DNA of 64,000 bases from Flavihumibacter fluvii (lineage in GTDB: Bacteria; Bacteroidota; Bacteroidia; Chitinophagales; Chitinophagaceae), in NCBI RefSeq assembly GCF_018595675.2, contig NZ_CP092333.1:2442001-2506000 (forward strand). Direction: 5' to 3'. Position numbers and translations under genes: made by a program. The notes below the pieces were generated by a model. It had not been told where the DNA came from. It ran no database searches and was given only the letters and a program-made list of their open reading frames with translations. Positions 8,551 through 16,063 of the stretch are shown piece by piece (position 1 is the first letter of the stretch; each line of letters opens with the position of its first letter).

Positions 8551-8599
8551 GGTTTAAAATTTTTACCGTCTTCACAGCCTGTTGCTCCGACGGCAGTTT

Positions 8600-8636
8600 T
8601 TAAAAAAATTCTAAAATACACCCCTTCAGGCAGGGG
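8600..8636 (-). promoter_or_regulatory. Weak hairpin with T-run between rplJ and rplL (possible attenuator)
   Basis: On the transcribed strand CCCCT and AGGGG (8632-8636 and 8621-8625) can pair around GCCTGA, and an interrupted T-run follows (to about 8600). The stem is short; it could lower read-through or be a processing site that sets the L12 to L10 ratio. Inference. Confidence 0.3.
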
Positions 8637-8656
8637 AATTATTTGTTGTGAAAAAT

Positions 8657-9259
8657 TTATTCAGCCGGGGCTGCAGGTGCTTCTGGTGCAGCAGGTGCCT
8701 CAGGTGCAGCGGGTGCTTCTGGTGCAGCAACTGGTGCGGCTTCAGCAACAACTTCTGCAACGACATCCACTTTCTTGCCTTTTTCCAGCAAAGCAGCGAT
8801 AACTCGCTGAGCAGGTGCCTGCAACAGTCCAATAACTTCACCAATGAGTTCATTCTTGGTTTTGATCTTGGTGAGTGCTTTCAGTTGGTCATCACCGATA
8901 TATACATCCCCGTTAATGAAAGCCGCCTTCAATACCGGACGCTCAGTTTTACTGGAGGTACGGAAAGAGGTGATGATCATTGCCGGATCTTTCGGGTTCT
9001 CGCTGAATAACAATGCGGTTACATTGTTCAGGGCCTCGTACACGCCACTGTATTTTTCAGCATCCAGTGATTCCAAAGCCTTTTTGATCAGGGTGTTCTT
9101 CGCTACTTTCATTTCCACCTGCTTATCAAAGCAATGGCCGCGAAGCTTTGTCACCTGGGCAACAGTAAGGCTTTCAGTATCGGTGATATAGAAATTATTA
9201 TATTGAGTGAACTTGCTTTTCAGCAGTTCAATCACTTCTTGTTTTTGATCTTTTGTCAT
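8657..9259 (-). CDS. rplJ: 50S ribosomal protein L10 (uL10) with Ala/Pro-rich tail
   Basis: 200 residues. The N-terminal rRNA-binding domain (VAQVTKLRGHCFDKQVEMKV, KNTLIKKALE) and the following alpha/beta domain are normal. The family is usually about 165-175 residues; the extra length is a C-terminal tail in which EAPAAP occurs three times in a row, encoded by an 18-base tandem repeat near 8660-8735. The L12-binding helix precedes this tail. Second last gene of the rplKAJL unit. Confidence 0.97.
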   Translation of the reverse strand: MTKDQKQEVIELLKSKFTQYNNFYITDTESLTVAQVTKLRGHCFDKQVEMKVAKNTLIKKALESLDAEKYSGVYEALNNVTALLFSENPKDPAMIITSFRTSSKTERPVLKAAFINGDVYIGDDQLKALTKIKTKNELIGEVIGLLQAPAQRVIAALLEKGKKVDVVAEVVAEAAPVAAPEAPAAPEAPAAPEAPAAPAE

Positions 9260-9304
9260 TCCGCAAAATTTATTTCTGCCTTATAAAGGAGAACGGTTTG
9301 TGAA

Positions 9305-9997
9305 TTAGTGGATGAATGTTTTGGTGTCAACGATGATACCCGGACTCATTGTGCTGGCCATGCTGACGCCTTTCAGGTAAGTACCTTTGGCAGTAGCTGG
9401 TTTCAGTTTAATGATGGCATTGATCAGCTCCTGGCTGTTCTCGGCAATTTTATCCGGACCAAAACTTACGCGACCGATGGAAGCGTGAACGATACCTGCT
9501 TTATCAACTTTGAAAGCAATTTTACCGCCTTTCACTTCATTAACTGCACCAGCTACGTCATTGGTAACAGTACCCGTCTTTGGGTTGGGCATCAGGTTAC
9601 GTGGACCAAGCACCTTACCCAGCTTACCGATTTTCGGCATCACTGAAGGGGTAGCGATGATCACATCAACATCGGTCCAGCCACTTTCAATCTTCTGGAT
9701 AAATTCATCCAGTCCAACGAAATCAGCACCGGCAGCTTTTGCAGCATCTTCTTTATCAGGCGTGCAAAGTACAAGTACCTTTTTGGTTTTACCTGTACCA
9801 TGGGGAAGGGTTACTGTACCGCGTACAGCCTGGTCGGCTTTCTTCGGATCAACACCCAAACGGATATGCAGGTCTACAGAAGCATCGAATTTTGCGATAT
9901 TCACTTCCTTCACGAGTGAAGAAGCTTCTTTCAGTGAATAAATTTTATTGGAATCAACCTTAGGGTTAACTGCTTTTCTTTTTTTAGTGATAGCCAT
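9305..9997 (-). CDS. rplA: 50S ribosomal protein L1 (uL1)
   Basis: 230 residues, normal length. Recognised by [39 protein letters not shown] and [19 protein letters not shown], the conserved blocks of the L1 stalk protein. It lies 26 bases after rplK. In many bacteria L1 represses its own operon by binding the rplK leader. Confidence 0.98.
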   Translation of the reverse strand: MAITKKRKAVNPKVDSNKIYSLKEASSLVKEVNIAKFDASVDLHIRLGVDPKKADQAVRGTVTLPHGTGKTKKVLVLCTPDKEDAAKAAGADFVGLDEFIQKIESGWTDVDVIIATPSVMPKIGKLGKVLGPRNLMPNPKTGTVTNDVAGAVNEVKGGKIAFKVDKAGIVHASIGRVSFGPDKIAENSQELINAIIKLKPATAKGTYLKGVSMASTMSPGIIVDTKTFIH

Positions 9998-10023
9998 TGC
10001 TCAAAAGTTTTTGTGTTTCACAA

Positions 10024-10467
10024 TTAATTTTCCCATGGAGCAACACCATCAACAGTGATACCCATGCTACGTGCTGTACCGGCTACCATTTTCATGGCAC
10101 TTTCCACGGTGAAGCAGTTCAGGTCAGGCATTTTATCCTTCGCGATTGCTTCTACCTGGGCCCAGGTAACTTTTCCAACTTTTGCGCGGTTTGGCTCTTT
10201 TGAACCACTCTGCAGTTTAGCAGCTTCCAGTAATTGAACAGATGCGGGCGGTGTTTTAATGATGAAGTCGAATGACTTATCGGAGTACACTGTAATTAAT
10301 ACAGGCAGTACTTTTCCCATTTTGTCCTGGGTCCTGGCGTTGAATTGCTTACAGAACTCCATGATGTTCACACCCTTTGAACCGAGTGCTGGACCGATGG
10401 GGGGTGCAGGGTTGGCTTGTCCGCCTTTACACTGCAGCTTTACGAAACCGGAGATTTCTTTTGCCAT
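10024..10467 (-). CDS. rplK: 50S ribosomal protein L11 (uL11)
   Basis: 147 residues from the ATG at 10465-10467 ([12 protein letters not shown]), the usual length; an upstream in-frame ATG would add a 15-residue leader unlike the family. Conserved [20 protein letters not shown] and [11 protein letters not shown] are present. First gene of its transcription unit, with its own promoter and a leader of about 110 bases after the nusG terminator. Confidence 0.98.
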   Translation of the reverse strand: MAKEISGFVKLQCKGGQANPAPPIGPALGSKGVNIMEFCKQFNARTQDKMGKVLPVLITVYSDKSFDFIIKTPPASVQLLEAAKLQSGSKEPNRAKVGKVTWAQVEAIAKDKMPDLNCFTVESAMKMVAGTARSMGITVDGVAPWEN

Positions 10468-10580
10468 TGTAATATGTTTTTTTGGTGATAGCGCCTCTCC
10501 AAAAACCATCATAAGTCATTGACTTACAAAGTTTAGGGATTGGCTCCCAAATCCAATTCGAAAAAAGAACTAATGATTGG
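10468..10580 (-). promoter_or_regulatory. rplK mRNA leader with palindromes (candidate ribosomal-protein control site)
   Basis: The predicted transcript start near 10579 leaves a leader of roughly 110 bases. It contains the near-perfect palindrome TAAGTCA-A-TGACTTA (10512-10526), an outer pairing TTTTTGG/CCAAAAA around the sequence just before the start codon region, and ATTGG/CCAAT upstream. In other bacteria the L11 operon leader is bound by L1. The hairpins are seen; their role is inferred. Confidence 0.35.
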
Positions 10581-10585
10581 GGACG

Positions 10586-10616
10586 CAAAGTTAAGGAAAT
10601 CAGGCAATCTGGCAAA
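10586..10616 (-). promoter_or_regulatory. Promoter of rplKAJL
   Basis: On the minus strand TTTG (10613-10616), 19 bases, then TAACTTTG (10586-10593): a full match to the Bacteroidota promoter form. It lies between the nusG terminator and rplK. Confidence 0.7.
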
Positions 10617-10617
10617 T

Positions 10618-10643
10618 AAAAAAGCCACCAAATTGGTGGCTTT
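10618..10643 (-). terminator. Intrinsic terminator after nusG
   Basis: A perfect 11-base stem AAAGCCACCAA/TTGGTGGCTTT (10621-10631, 10633-10643) ends in a T6 run on the minus strand, 19 bases after the nusG stop. It separates secE-nusG from rplKAJL. Confidence 0.85.
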
Positions 10644-10661
10644 CCTTTTATTATATACTAT

Positions 10662-11228
10662 TCAGGAGAGTTTCTCAACCTGCATATAGTTCAGTTCTAC
10701 CGGGGTTGACCTTCCGAAGATTTTCACGGTCACTTTCAGTTTTTTCTTCTCGTCGTTTACTTCTTCAATGATTCCATTGAAATCGTTGAATGGACCTTCT
10801 ATGATCTTGATGGTTTCACCAACGATAAACGGTTCACTCATGCTCATGCCGCCGGCTTCGCTCATCTCGTCCATTTTGCCCAGCATTTTATTCACTTCAG
10901 CTTTACGCAGGGCAATAGGATTTTCTTTTCCCAGGAAATGGATCACATTGCTGGTATTCTTGATGGTGTCGCGCAGGTCATCAACCAGTTTGCCTTCTAC
11001 GATCTCGATCATTACATAACCGGGATAGTAGTTACGTTCGCGCATCACTTTTTTACCATTCTGCACTTTATACACTTTCTCCACCGGAAGGAATACCTGC
11101 TTAACAACCTCGCTCCAGCCACCACGGCTAATTTCCTTATCCAGGTATTCTTTGACCTTACGTTCCTTGCCACTCACCACCCGCAGCACATACCATTTGG
11201 TCTCTTGTTGGTTAACGATTTCTTCCAT
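10662..11228 (-). CDS. nusG: Transcription termination/antitermination protein NusG
   Basis: 188 residues from the ATG at 11226-11228 (MEEIVNQQETKWYVLRVVSG). The NGN domain (KWYVLRVVSGKERKVKEYL, PGYVMIEI) is followed by a KOW domain (VGETIKIIEGPFNDFNGIIEE). Longer upstream starts would run into secE. The start overlaps the secE stop by one base (TAATG), so the two are co-translated. NusG binds RNA polymerase and links it to the ribosome and Rho. Confidence 0.97.
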   Translation of the reverse strand: MEEIVNQQETKWYVLRVVSGKERKVKEYLDKEISRGGWSEVVKQVFLPVEKVYKVQNGKKVMRERNYYPGYVMIEIVEGKLVDDLRDTIKNTSNVIHFLGKENPIALRKAEVNKMLGKMDEMSEAGGMSMSEPFIVGETIKIIEGPFNDFNGIIEEVNDEKKKLKVTVKIFGRSTPVELNYMQVEKLS

Positions 11229-11422
11229 TATGCAAAAAATGAATAGATGAGTTTCAGTAAAGAATTTGATGCAAAGTCCATCAGCCATACGATCAGGGTG
11301 ATCAGCAGCGTGGCTACCAATACGATCATGGTAGACTGTTGCAACTGTACCCATGAAGGCCAGGTTACTTTCTCAACCAGTTCTTTATAAGACTCGCTGA
11401 AGTATGTAGTTATTTTATTCAT
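11228..11422 (-). CDS. secE: Preprotein translocase subunit SecE
   Basis: 64 residues with the short amphipathic region (YKELVEKVTWPSWVQLQQST) and one membrane helix (MIVLVATLLITLIVWLMDF), the form of minimal SecE. Between tRNA-Trp and nusG as usual in bacteria. Part of the SecYEG channel in the inner membrane. Confidence 0.95.
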   Translation of the reverse strand: MNKITTYFSESYKELVEKVTWPSWVQLQQSTMIVLVATLLITLIVWLMDFASNSLLKLIYSFFA

Positions 11423-11432
11423 AATGATTCAC

Positions 11433-11506
11433 TGGCACGGGCAACAGGATTCGAACCCGTATCAAAGGTTTTGGAGACCTCTATTCTACCATTGAACTAT
11501 GCCCGT
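11433..11506 (-). tRNA. trnW: tRNA-Trp (anticodon CCA)
   Basis: Reading the minus strand from 11506: acceptor ACGGGCA pairs with TGCCCGT, anticodon stem GAGGT/ACCTT-type arm holds the loop with CCA, and GGTTCGAATCC forms the T arm. The 3' CCA is encoded (discriminator G then CCA), unlike the other tRNA genes here. Confidence 0.96.
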
Positions 11507-11519
11507 AAAATTAAAGTCA

Positions 11520-11578
11520 AAAGTAAAAATTTAAAAGTAAAGTGGCGCAAACCACTTTTACTTCCAAATTTTTACTTT
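11520..11578 (-). repeat. Long nested inverted repeat between tuf and tRNA-Trp
   Basis: Outer arms 11520-11532 and 11566-11578 are perfectly complementary over 13 bases (AAAGTAAAAATTT type), inner arms 11535-11545 and 11552-11563 pair with one bulge around CGCAAA. In the transcript this makes a hairpin of about 25 pairs directly after tuf. It lacks a clean T-run, so processing or attenuation is more likely than full termination. Confidence 0.6.
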
Positions 11579-11594
11579 CTATATTACTGAAAAA

Positions 11595-12782
11595 TTATTT
11601 CAGGATCTCAGTCACCTGACCGGCACCTACGGTACGGCCACCTTCGCGGATCGCGAATTTCAGACCTTTTTCCATAGCGATCGGTTGGATCAGGGTAACT
11701 TTCAGGTTGGTGTTATCACCAGGCATCACCATTTCAGTTCCTTCAGCCAAAGTACACTCTCCGGTTACATCCGTTGTACGGAAGTAGAACTGGGGACGGT
11801 ATTTGTTAAAGAACGGCGTGTGACGGCCACCTTCTTCCTTGCTAAGTACGTATACTTCACCACGGAATTCAGTGTGCGGGGTAATAGAACCTGGCTTACA
11901 GATAACCATACCACGACGGATCTGGGATTTTTCAATACCGCGGAGGAGCAGACCGGCGTTATCACCAGCTTCACCTTCATCCAACAGTTTTTTGAACATC
12001 TCAACACCAGTAACGGTAGAAGTCATAGCGGTTGGCATCAGACCTACGATCTCAACACCTTCACCCACTTTGATACGGCCACGCTCAATACGACCAGTAG
12101 CAACAGTACCACGACCTGTGATAGAGAAAACGTCTTCAACAGACATCAGGAACGGAAGATCAACCGGACGCGGAGGAAGTGGGATATAGCTATCTACAGC
12201 ATCCATCAGCTCGTCGATTTTCTTCACCCATTTTTCTTCACCAGCCAGTGCGCCGGTTGCAGAACCCTGGATGATTGGGGTATTGTCACCGTCGAATCCA
12301 TAAGAACTCAACAGGTCACGGATTTCCATTTCAACCAGCTCAAGCAATTCTGGATCGTCTACCAGGTCAACTTTATTCATGAAAACAACGATCTGAGGTA
12401 CACCTACCTGGCGGGCCAGCAGGATGTGCTCTTTCGTTTGCGGCATTGGACCATCGGTAGCAGCCACCACCAGGATCGCGCCGTCCATCTGAGCAGCACC
12501 GGTAATCATGTTCTTCACATAGTCAGCGTGACCAGGACAGTCAACGTGAGCATAGTGACGGTTAGCTGTCTGATATTCAACGTGTGCAGTATTAATAGTG
12601 ATACCACGCTCTTTTTCTTCGGGCGCACCATCAATTTCATCATACTTCTTTGCTGTAGCTAATCCTTTAGCTGCAAGGATAGAAGTAATAGCTGCTGTCA
12701 AGGTGGTTTTACCATGATCAACGTGGCCAATAGTACCTACGTTAACGTGGGGCTTTTCCCTCTTAAAGGTCTCTTTTGCCAT
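11595..12782 (-). CDS. tuf: Elongation factor Tu
   Basis: 395 residues from the ATG at 12780-12782 ([19 protein letters not shown]). G-domain motifs [25 protein letters not shown] and the SA-like GSATGALAG region are intact, as are domains 2 and 3 to the conserved C-terminus [14 protein letters not shown]. Delivers aminoacyl-tRNA to the ribosome. It follows four tRNA genes and precedes tRNA-Trp, secE and nusG. It has a candidate promoter of its own at 12852-12859. Confidence 0.99.
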   Translation of the reverse strand: MAKETFKREKPHVNVGTIGHVDHGKTTLTAAITSILAAKGLATAKKYDEIDGAPEEKERGITINTAHVEYQTANRHYAHVDCPGHADYVKNMITGAAQMDGAILVVAATDGPMPQTKEHILLARQVGVPQIVVFMNKVDLVDDPELLELVEMEIRDLLSSYGFDGDNTPIIQGSATGALAGEEKWVKKIDELMDAVDSYIPLPPRPVDLPFLMSVEDVFSITGRGTVATGRIERGRIKVGEGVEIVGLMPTAMTSTVTGVEMFKKLLDEGEAGDNAGLLLRGIEKSQIRRGMVICKPGSITPHTEFRGEVYVLSKEEGGRHTPFFNKYRPQFYFRTTDVTGECTLAEGTEMVMPGDNTNLKVTLIQPIAMEKGLKFAIREGGRTVGAGQVTEILK

Positions 12783-12851
12783 TTTATTTGTTTTTAAGTT
12801 GTCTTTTAAAAATTGGAAGTCCCGAAGGCCTTCATATAATTTATGTGCCTG

Positions 12852-12859
12852 CAAAGATA
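12852..12859 (-). promoter_or_regulatory. Candidate tuf promoter (-7 element)
   Basis: TATCTTTG on the minus strand fits TAnnTTTG and would give a leader of about 60 bases before the tuf ATG. No clear -33 element is visible. It would let tuf be expressed independently of the tRNA genes. Confidence 0.45.
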
Positions 12860-12974
12860 CAGAATAGCTGCTGCATCCCCTGCCCGACGCATATTATCCT
12901 TTCAATGATCTGAACCAACAGTACTAATGCTCTTTTGGTTATAGAGGATATACTACTTGTATACGGCTCTTTCG

Positions 12975-13046
<72 letters not shown>

Positions 13047-13083
13047 GTAACAACGGTTTGTTGTGGTCGCAAACTGAAACCTG

Positions 13084-13156
13084 AGCGGAAGACGAGTCTC
13101 GAACTCGCAACCTATAGCTTGGAAGGCTATCGCTCTACCAATTGAGCTACTTCCGC
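13084..13156 (-). tRNA. trnG: tRNA-Gly (anticodon UCC)
   Basis: Minus strand from 13156: acceptor GCGGAAG/CTTCCGC, anticodon stem ATAGC/GCTAT around CTTCCAA (TCC), T arm CGAGTTCGAGACTCG. CCA not encoded. It lies 37 bases upstream of tRNA-Thr(GGU). Confidence 0.96.
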
Positions 13157-13160
13157 TTTT

Positions 13161-13188
13161 ACCTGCCGTAGCCTTGGCCCAGGCAGGT
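13161..13188. repeat. Inverted repeat between tRNA-Tyr and tRNA-Gly
   Basis: ACCTGCC (13161-13167) and GGCAGGT (13182-13188) pair around a centre that itself holds GCC/GGC. A second, weaker pair CTGCCA/TGGCAG follows at 13198-13221. The 172-base spacer around it has no gene; hairpins here may guide processing of the long tRNA precursor. Confidence 0.5.
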
Positions 13189-13328
13189 ATTCCATTCCTG
13201 CCAGTACTCTCGCTTTGGCAGTTAACACATTTTTCCCCTTGGGGATTGTAAAGAACTTTTTATCTATTCAACTGAACAGCTATTCAATCGAAACTGCCTG
13301 CTTTCACCAAAGGCTTCTGCAGGCGCTG

Positions 13329-13411
13329 TGGGCAGGAGAGGATTCGAACCTCTGAAGTCGAAAGACAGCGGATTTACAGTCCGCCCCATTTGGCCGCTCT
13401 GGAACCTGCCC
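13329..13411 (-). tRNA. trnY: tRNA-Tyr (anticodon GUA)
   Basis: Class II tRNA with a long variable arm. Minus strand from 13411: acceptor GGGCAGG/CCTGCCC, anticodon stem GCGGA/TCCGC around CTGTAAA (GTA), T arm GAGGTTCGAATCCTC, discriminator A. CCA not encoded. Confidence 0.96.
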
Positions 13412-13420
13412 GATTCCGGG

Positions 13421-13493
13421 AGCCACTTGTCGGAATCGAACCAACGACCTACTGATTACAAATCAGTTGCTCTACCAGCTGAGCTAAAGTGGC
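13421..13493 (-). tRNA. trnT: tRNA-Thr (anticodon UGU)
   Basis: Minus strand from 13493: acceptor GCCACTT/AAGTGGC, D arm GCTCAGCTGGTAGAGC, anticodon stem ACTGA/TCAGT around TTTGTAA (TGT), T arm TTGGTTCGATTCCGA. First tRNA of the operon that continues into tuf; only 9 bases separate it from tRNA-Tyr. Confidence 0.96.
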
Positions 13494-13538
13494 GCTTAAA
13501 ATAAATAAAAGAACAACCCCGTTTTTGATTCGGGATGG

Positions 13539-13567
13539 CAAAGGTAAAAGAATTTGATAAATACAAA
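13539..13567 (-). promoter_or_regulatory. Promoter of the tRNA-tuf operon
   Basis: Minus strand TTTG (13564-13567), 17 bases, TACCTTTG (13539-13546). The spacing is slightly short but both elements match. It lies about 45 bases upstream of tRNA-Thr(UGU) and after the hpf terminator. Confidence 0.6.
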
Positions 13568-13641
13568 AATTTTGAAAACCTTTTTTTTAAAAAAACAAGG
13601 GAATCCACATCCAGCAAGCATTCTGGCCGGCCAAAAGGGGC

Positions 13642-13686
13642 AAAAAAAAAGGTGCCCGTCAGTTTTATCCTGAAAGACACCTTTTT
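13642..13686 (-). terminator. Intrinsic terminator after hpf
   Basis: Stem AAAAAGGTG/CACCTTTTT with an inner TCAG/CTGA pair, followed on the minus strand by a T9 run, 16 bases after the hpf stop. Confidence 0.8.
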
Positions 13687-13701
13687 AAGGTCTTTATCCG
13701 G

Positions 13702-14004
13702 CTATCCGGCGAATTGCTTTTGTTTTTTCCGTTTGATCTGATTTACCAGTGAATCCAATGCACTGTCAAAAGACTCTTCAAATGATTTTGAACTGGCTTT
13801 AACAAAGAAATCATGCCTGGGTACATGCACTCTGATCTCGGCTACTTTGTCTTTAATGTTATGTACTACATTGTCTAGTTTCAAAAAAACATCCACTTTA
13901 ATGATCCGTTCATGGAATGTTCCCAGTTTACTTAGTTTGTTGGTAACATACTCCACGAGTTTTACATCTGCATCAAAGTGTACAGTTTGAATGTTAACGT
14001 TCAT
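13702..14004 (-). CDS. hpf: Ribosome hibernation-promoting factor (HPF/RaiA family, short form)
   Basis: 100 residues from the ATG at 14002-14004 (MNVNIQTVHFDADVKLVEYV); a start nine codons earlier is less likely. The fold of the short HPF/YfiA type is recognisable: VTNKLSKLGTFHERIIKVDVFL, AEIRVHVPRHDFFVKA and a C-terminal basic stretch. Such proteins bind the 30S subunit and stabilise inactive ribosomes in stationary phase. Between the xerC-like gene and the tRNA-tuf operon, a neighbourhood I know from other Bacteroidota. Confidence 0.88.
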   Translation of the reverse strand: MNVNIQTVHFDADVKLVEYVTNKLSKLGTFHERIIKVDVFLKLDNVVHNIKDKVAEIRVHVPRHDFFVKASSKSFEESFDSALDSLVNQIKRKKQKQFAG

Positions 14005-14178
14005 AGCAATCACGTTTTTACGAGTGAACAATAAATAAAGAACTTTCTGAGTATTAAAACCTCATAGGTTATTGACTGTCTCGCTATGAAGTTAATATAA
14101 TGAAACCCATTTTCCAAACATGAAGGCCTTATTTTTATTATTTCACAACTCATTCACATACAACAAATTATATGCATT

Positions 14179-15087
14179 TTAACCTTTGGGGTGGGCCTTC
14201 TTATGCACTTCCTTTAATTTTCCAATGGTGGTATGGGTATAGACCTGTGTGGCAGCCAGGCTTGCATGCCCCAGCAACTCCTTTACCGCGTTCAGGTCGG
14301 CCCCGTTATTGAGCAGGTGTGTAGCGAAACTATGCCGCAGGATATGCGGACTCCGCTTCTGTAAAGTTGTTATCCCGCCCAGGTATTCCTTAACCATGCG
14401 GTAAACGTATTGGGCATATAAGGGCTTTCCTTTTTCCGTGAGTAATAGATGCTCCTTATCATAAGACGTCCATTGGCTGGACTTAAGTGCCTCATACCTG
14501 CTGATCTCTTCCAATAATCCGGCCTGCAGCGGAACAATCCTTTCCTTATTCCCCTTCCCCAGCACTTTGATGCTTCGGGTATACACGTTAACCTGGCCCT
14601 GCTTCAGGGAAACCAGTTCACTTAACCGCATTCCGGTCTGGTAAAACAACCGCAGGACCAGGGCCGTGGTCATCCCCTTCCATCCATCACCAAAAGTTTC
14701 CGTGGAAAACAATTGTTCTGCCTGCCGCTCCTCAACATATACCGGTAGTTTTTTACCCATTTTAGGCGCAACGAGGTTATTCACCGGTGAAACGGTCACA
14801 ATTCCTTTCTTCAGTAAATATTTGTAAAATGACCGCAGGGAAGATAATTTCCTGCTGATCGTACGGGATGAAACGGCCGTCCTGCCTTCCCGTTGCTCTG
14901 ATAGCCAGCTCCTGACCATGCCAGTTCCAGCCGCTTCAATGGCGGGCACTTCATACTCCCTTGCCAGGTACTCCCTGAATTGCAGCAGGTCATCCTGGTA
15001 GGCCCGCACAGTATGCGCAGAATACCGCTTCTCTAAACGGAGATAGTCTAAAAAATCTTTCAGCCTGCTGTCTTCAGGTAGGTGCAT
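14179..15087 (-). CDS. Tyrosine recombinase, XerC/XerD type
   Basis: 302 residues. N-terminal SAM-like core-binding domain (LKDFLDYLRLEKRYSAHTV) and C-terminal catalytic domain with Arg154 (TGMRLSELV), His248 and Arg251 (HILRHSF), His274 (LLGHASL) and nucleophile Tyr283 (TQVYTH). The length and clean fit to Xer proteins, and the conserved location between rpsU and hpf, point to a housekeeping chromosome-dimer recombinase rather than an integrase of a mobile element. Whether it is the C or D partner cannot be told here. Confidence 0.88.
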   Translation of the reverse strand: MHLPEDSRLKDFLDYLRLEKRYSAHTVRAYQDDLLQFREYLAREYEVPAIEAAGTGMVRSWLSEQREGRTAVSSRTISRKLSSLRSFYKYLLKKGIVTVSPVNNLVAPKMGKKLPVYVEERQAEQLFSTETFGDGWKGMTTALVLRLFYQTGMRLSELVSLKQGQVNVYTRSIKVLGKGNKERIVPLQAGLLEEISRYEALKSSQWTSYDKEHLLLTEKGKPLYAQYVYRMVKEYLGGITTLQKRSPHILRHSFATHLLNNGADLNAVKELLGHASLAATQVYTHTTIGKLKEVHKKAHPKG

Positions 15088-15089
15088 AC

Positions 15090-15129
15090 AAAAAAGGATA
15101 GCAGCAAAGCTAGTGCTTTGGAGCTATCC
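15090..15129 (-). terminator. Intrinsic terminator between rpsU and the Xer gene
   Basis: Outer stem GGATAGC/GCTATCC (15096-15102, 15123-15129) and inner AAAGC/GCTTT around TAGT; on the minus strand a T6 run follows at 15090-15095, just before the Xer start codon. Most rpsU transcripts should end here. Confidence 0.8.
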
Positions 15130-15155
15130 CATCATACTATATTCAACAGTAACTG

Positions 15156-15353
15156 TTAGGATTCAATCTTTCCGCTGGCGATCTGCTGCTTGTAGACCGC
15201 TTTCAAAACCTGGGCACGACGTTTAATAGACGGCTTGGTAAAGGATTGACGCTCTCTCAGTTGCAACAACACTTTCGCTTTCTCAAATTTCTTCTTGTAC
15301 TTCTTGAGCGCCTTGTCGATATTTTCGCAGTCTTTAGAATCGATGATCAGCAT
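15156..15353 (-). CDS. rpsU: 30S ribosomal protein S21 (bS21)
   Basis: 65 residues from the ATG at 15351-15353 (MLIIDSKDCENIDKALKKY); longer in-frame starts would overlap the promoter. Small, very basic, with the helical KKYKKKFEKAKVLLQLRERQ typical of bS21. Unlike almost all genes here it has a strong Shine-Dalgarno sequence, which fits the known autoregulation of bS21 in Bacteroidota, where bS21 helps hide the anti-Shine-Dalgarno end of 16S rRNA. Confidence 0.96.
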   Translation of the reverse strand: MLIIDSKDCENIDKALKKYKKKFEKAKVLLQLRERQSFTKPSIKRRAQVLKAVYKQQIASGKIES

Positions 15354-15361
15354 GGTAATAT

Positions 15362-15370
15362 ACCTCCTTT
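15362..15370 (-). promoter_or_regulatory. Strong Shine-Dalgarno sequence of rpsU
   Basis: AAAGGAGGT on the minus strand, 8 bases before the ATG: near-complete complement to the anti-Shine-Dalgarno sequence. Bacteroidota genes usually lack this. Known for the phylum: ribosomes without bS21 expose the anti-Shine-Dalgarno sequence and translate rpsU. Confidence 0.9.
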
Positions 15371-15387
15371 GGTAATTTTTTGGACGG

Positions 15388-15418
15388 CAAAGATAGGAAA
15401 GTATAGATTTCTTCCAAA
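15388..15418 (-). promoter_or_regulatory. Promoter of rpsU
   Basis: Minus strand TTTG (15415-15418), 19 bases, TATCTTTG (15388-15395), a full match to the Bacteroidota promoter form, with a leader of about 30 bases. Confidence 0.7.
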
Positions 15419-15458
15419 TCATTTTTTAGCAGATTTCCTTTTCTGTTATATTGCAGGG

Positions 15459-16052
15459 ATGTTTACAGGCATTATTGAAGACCAGGGCATTATCCAGCAA
15501 ATAGAAACAAGGGGTTCTAACAGGACCTTTTGGGTTAAGTCACAGATTTCCAATGAATTATCTATAGATCAAAGCCTTGCCCACAACGGTGTTTGCCTCA
15601 CTGTCGAATCGGTCGCTGGCGGGTGCCATTCCGTTACGGCCATTGCAGAAACCCTGCAGAAAACCAACCTCGGCCTGTGGCAGGTGAATGATACCATCAA
15701 CCTTGAAAGGTGTATTACAATGAACGGCCGGATTGACGGTCATTTCGTTCAGGGCCATGTGGATTGCACAGCAGAATGTATTGCCCGGACAGACCGTTCC
15801 GGCTCATGGGAGTTCAGGTTCCGGATCCCGGAACAGTTTGCTGGCTTAATCATCGAAAAAGGATCGATTGCTATCAATGGCATCAGCCTGACCATATTTA
15901 ATGTAGGCAACAATGAATTTTCAGTAGCGATCATCCCCTACACCTTCACCCACACCACAATGAATACGATTGATGTGGCTTCGATAGTTAATATTGAGTT
16001 CGATATGGTGGGCAAATACATCACCAGGAATTACCAACTCCAGAAACTTTAA
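15459..16052 (+). CDS. ribE: Riboflavin synthase, alpha subunit
   Basis: 197 residues from the ATG at 15459 (MFTGIIEDQGIIQQIE), the typical start. Two lumazine-binding repeats are visible: the first with NGVCLTVESV and GHFVQGHVDCTA, the second with GSIAINGISLTI. Converts two 6,7-dimethyl-8-ribityllumazine molecules into riboflavin. Divergent from rpsU and 11 bases before the YfhO-like gene, with which it may be co-transcribed. No FMN riboswitch is seen in the short upstream region. Confidence 0.95.
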   Translation: MFTGIIEDQGIIQQIETRGSNRTFWVKSQISNELSIDQSLAHNGVCLTVESVAGGCHSVTAIAETLQKTNLGLWQVNDTINLERCITMNGRIDGHFVQGHVDCTAECIARTDRSGSWEFRFRIPEQFAGLIIEKGSIAINGISLTIFNVGNNEFSVAIIPYTFTHTTMNTIDVASIVNIEFDMVGKYITRNYQLQKL

Positions 16053-16063
16053 ATCCAGCAAGG

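Noticed and set aside
8648-9010. Cys/Trp-rich open frame opposite rplJ
   Set aside because: Its odd composition is only the complement of the EAPAAP repeats of L10.
11685-12662. Open frame of 325 codons opposite tuf
   Set aside because: Shadow of the highly biased tuf codons; Thr/Ser/His-rich and without any recognisable domain.
14179-15087. Integrase of a mobile element
   Set aside because: The protein fits housekeeping Xer recombinases and sits between rpsU and hpf; there are no attachment repeats or cargo genes.
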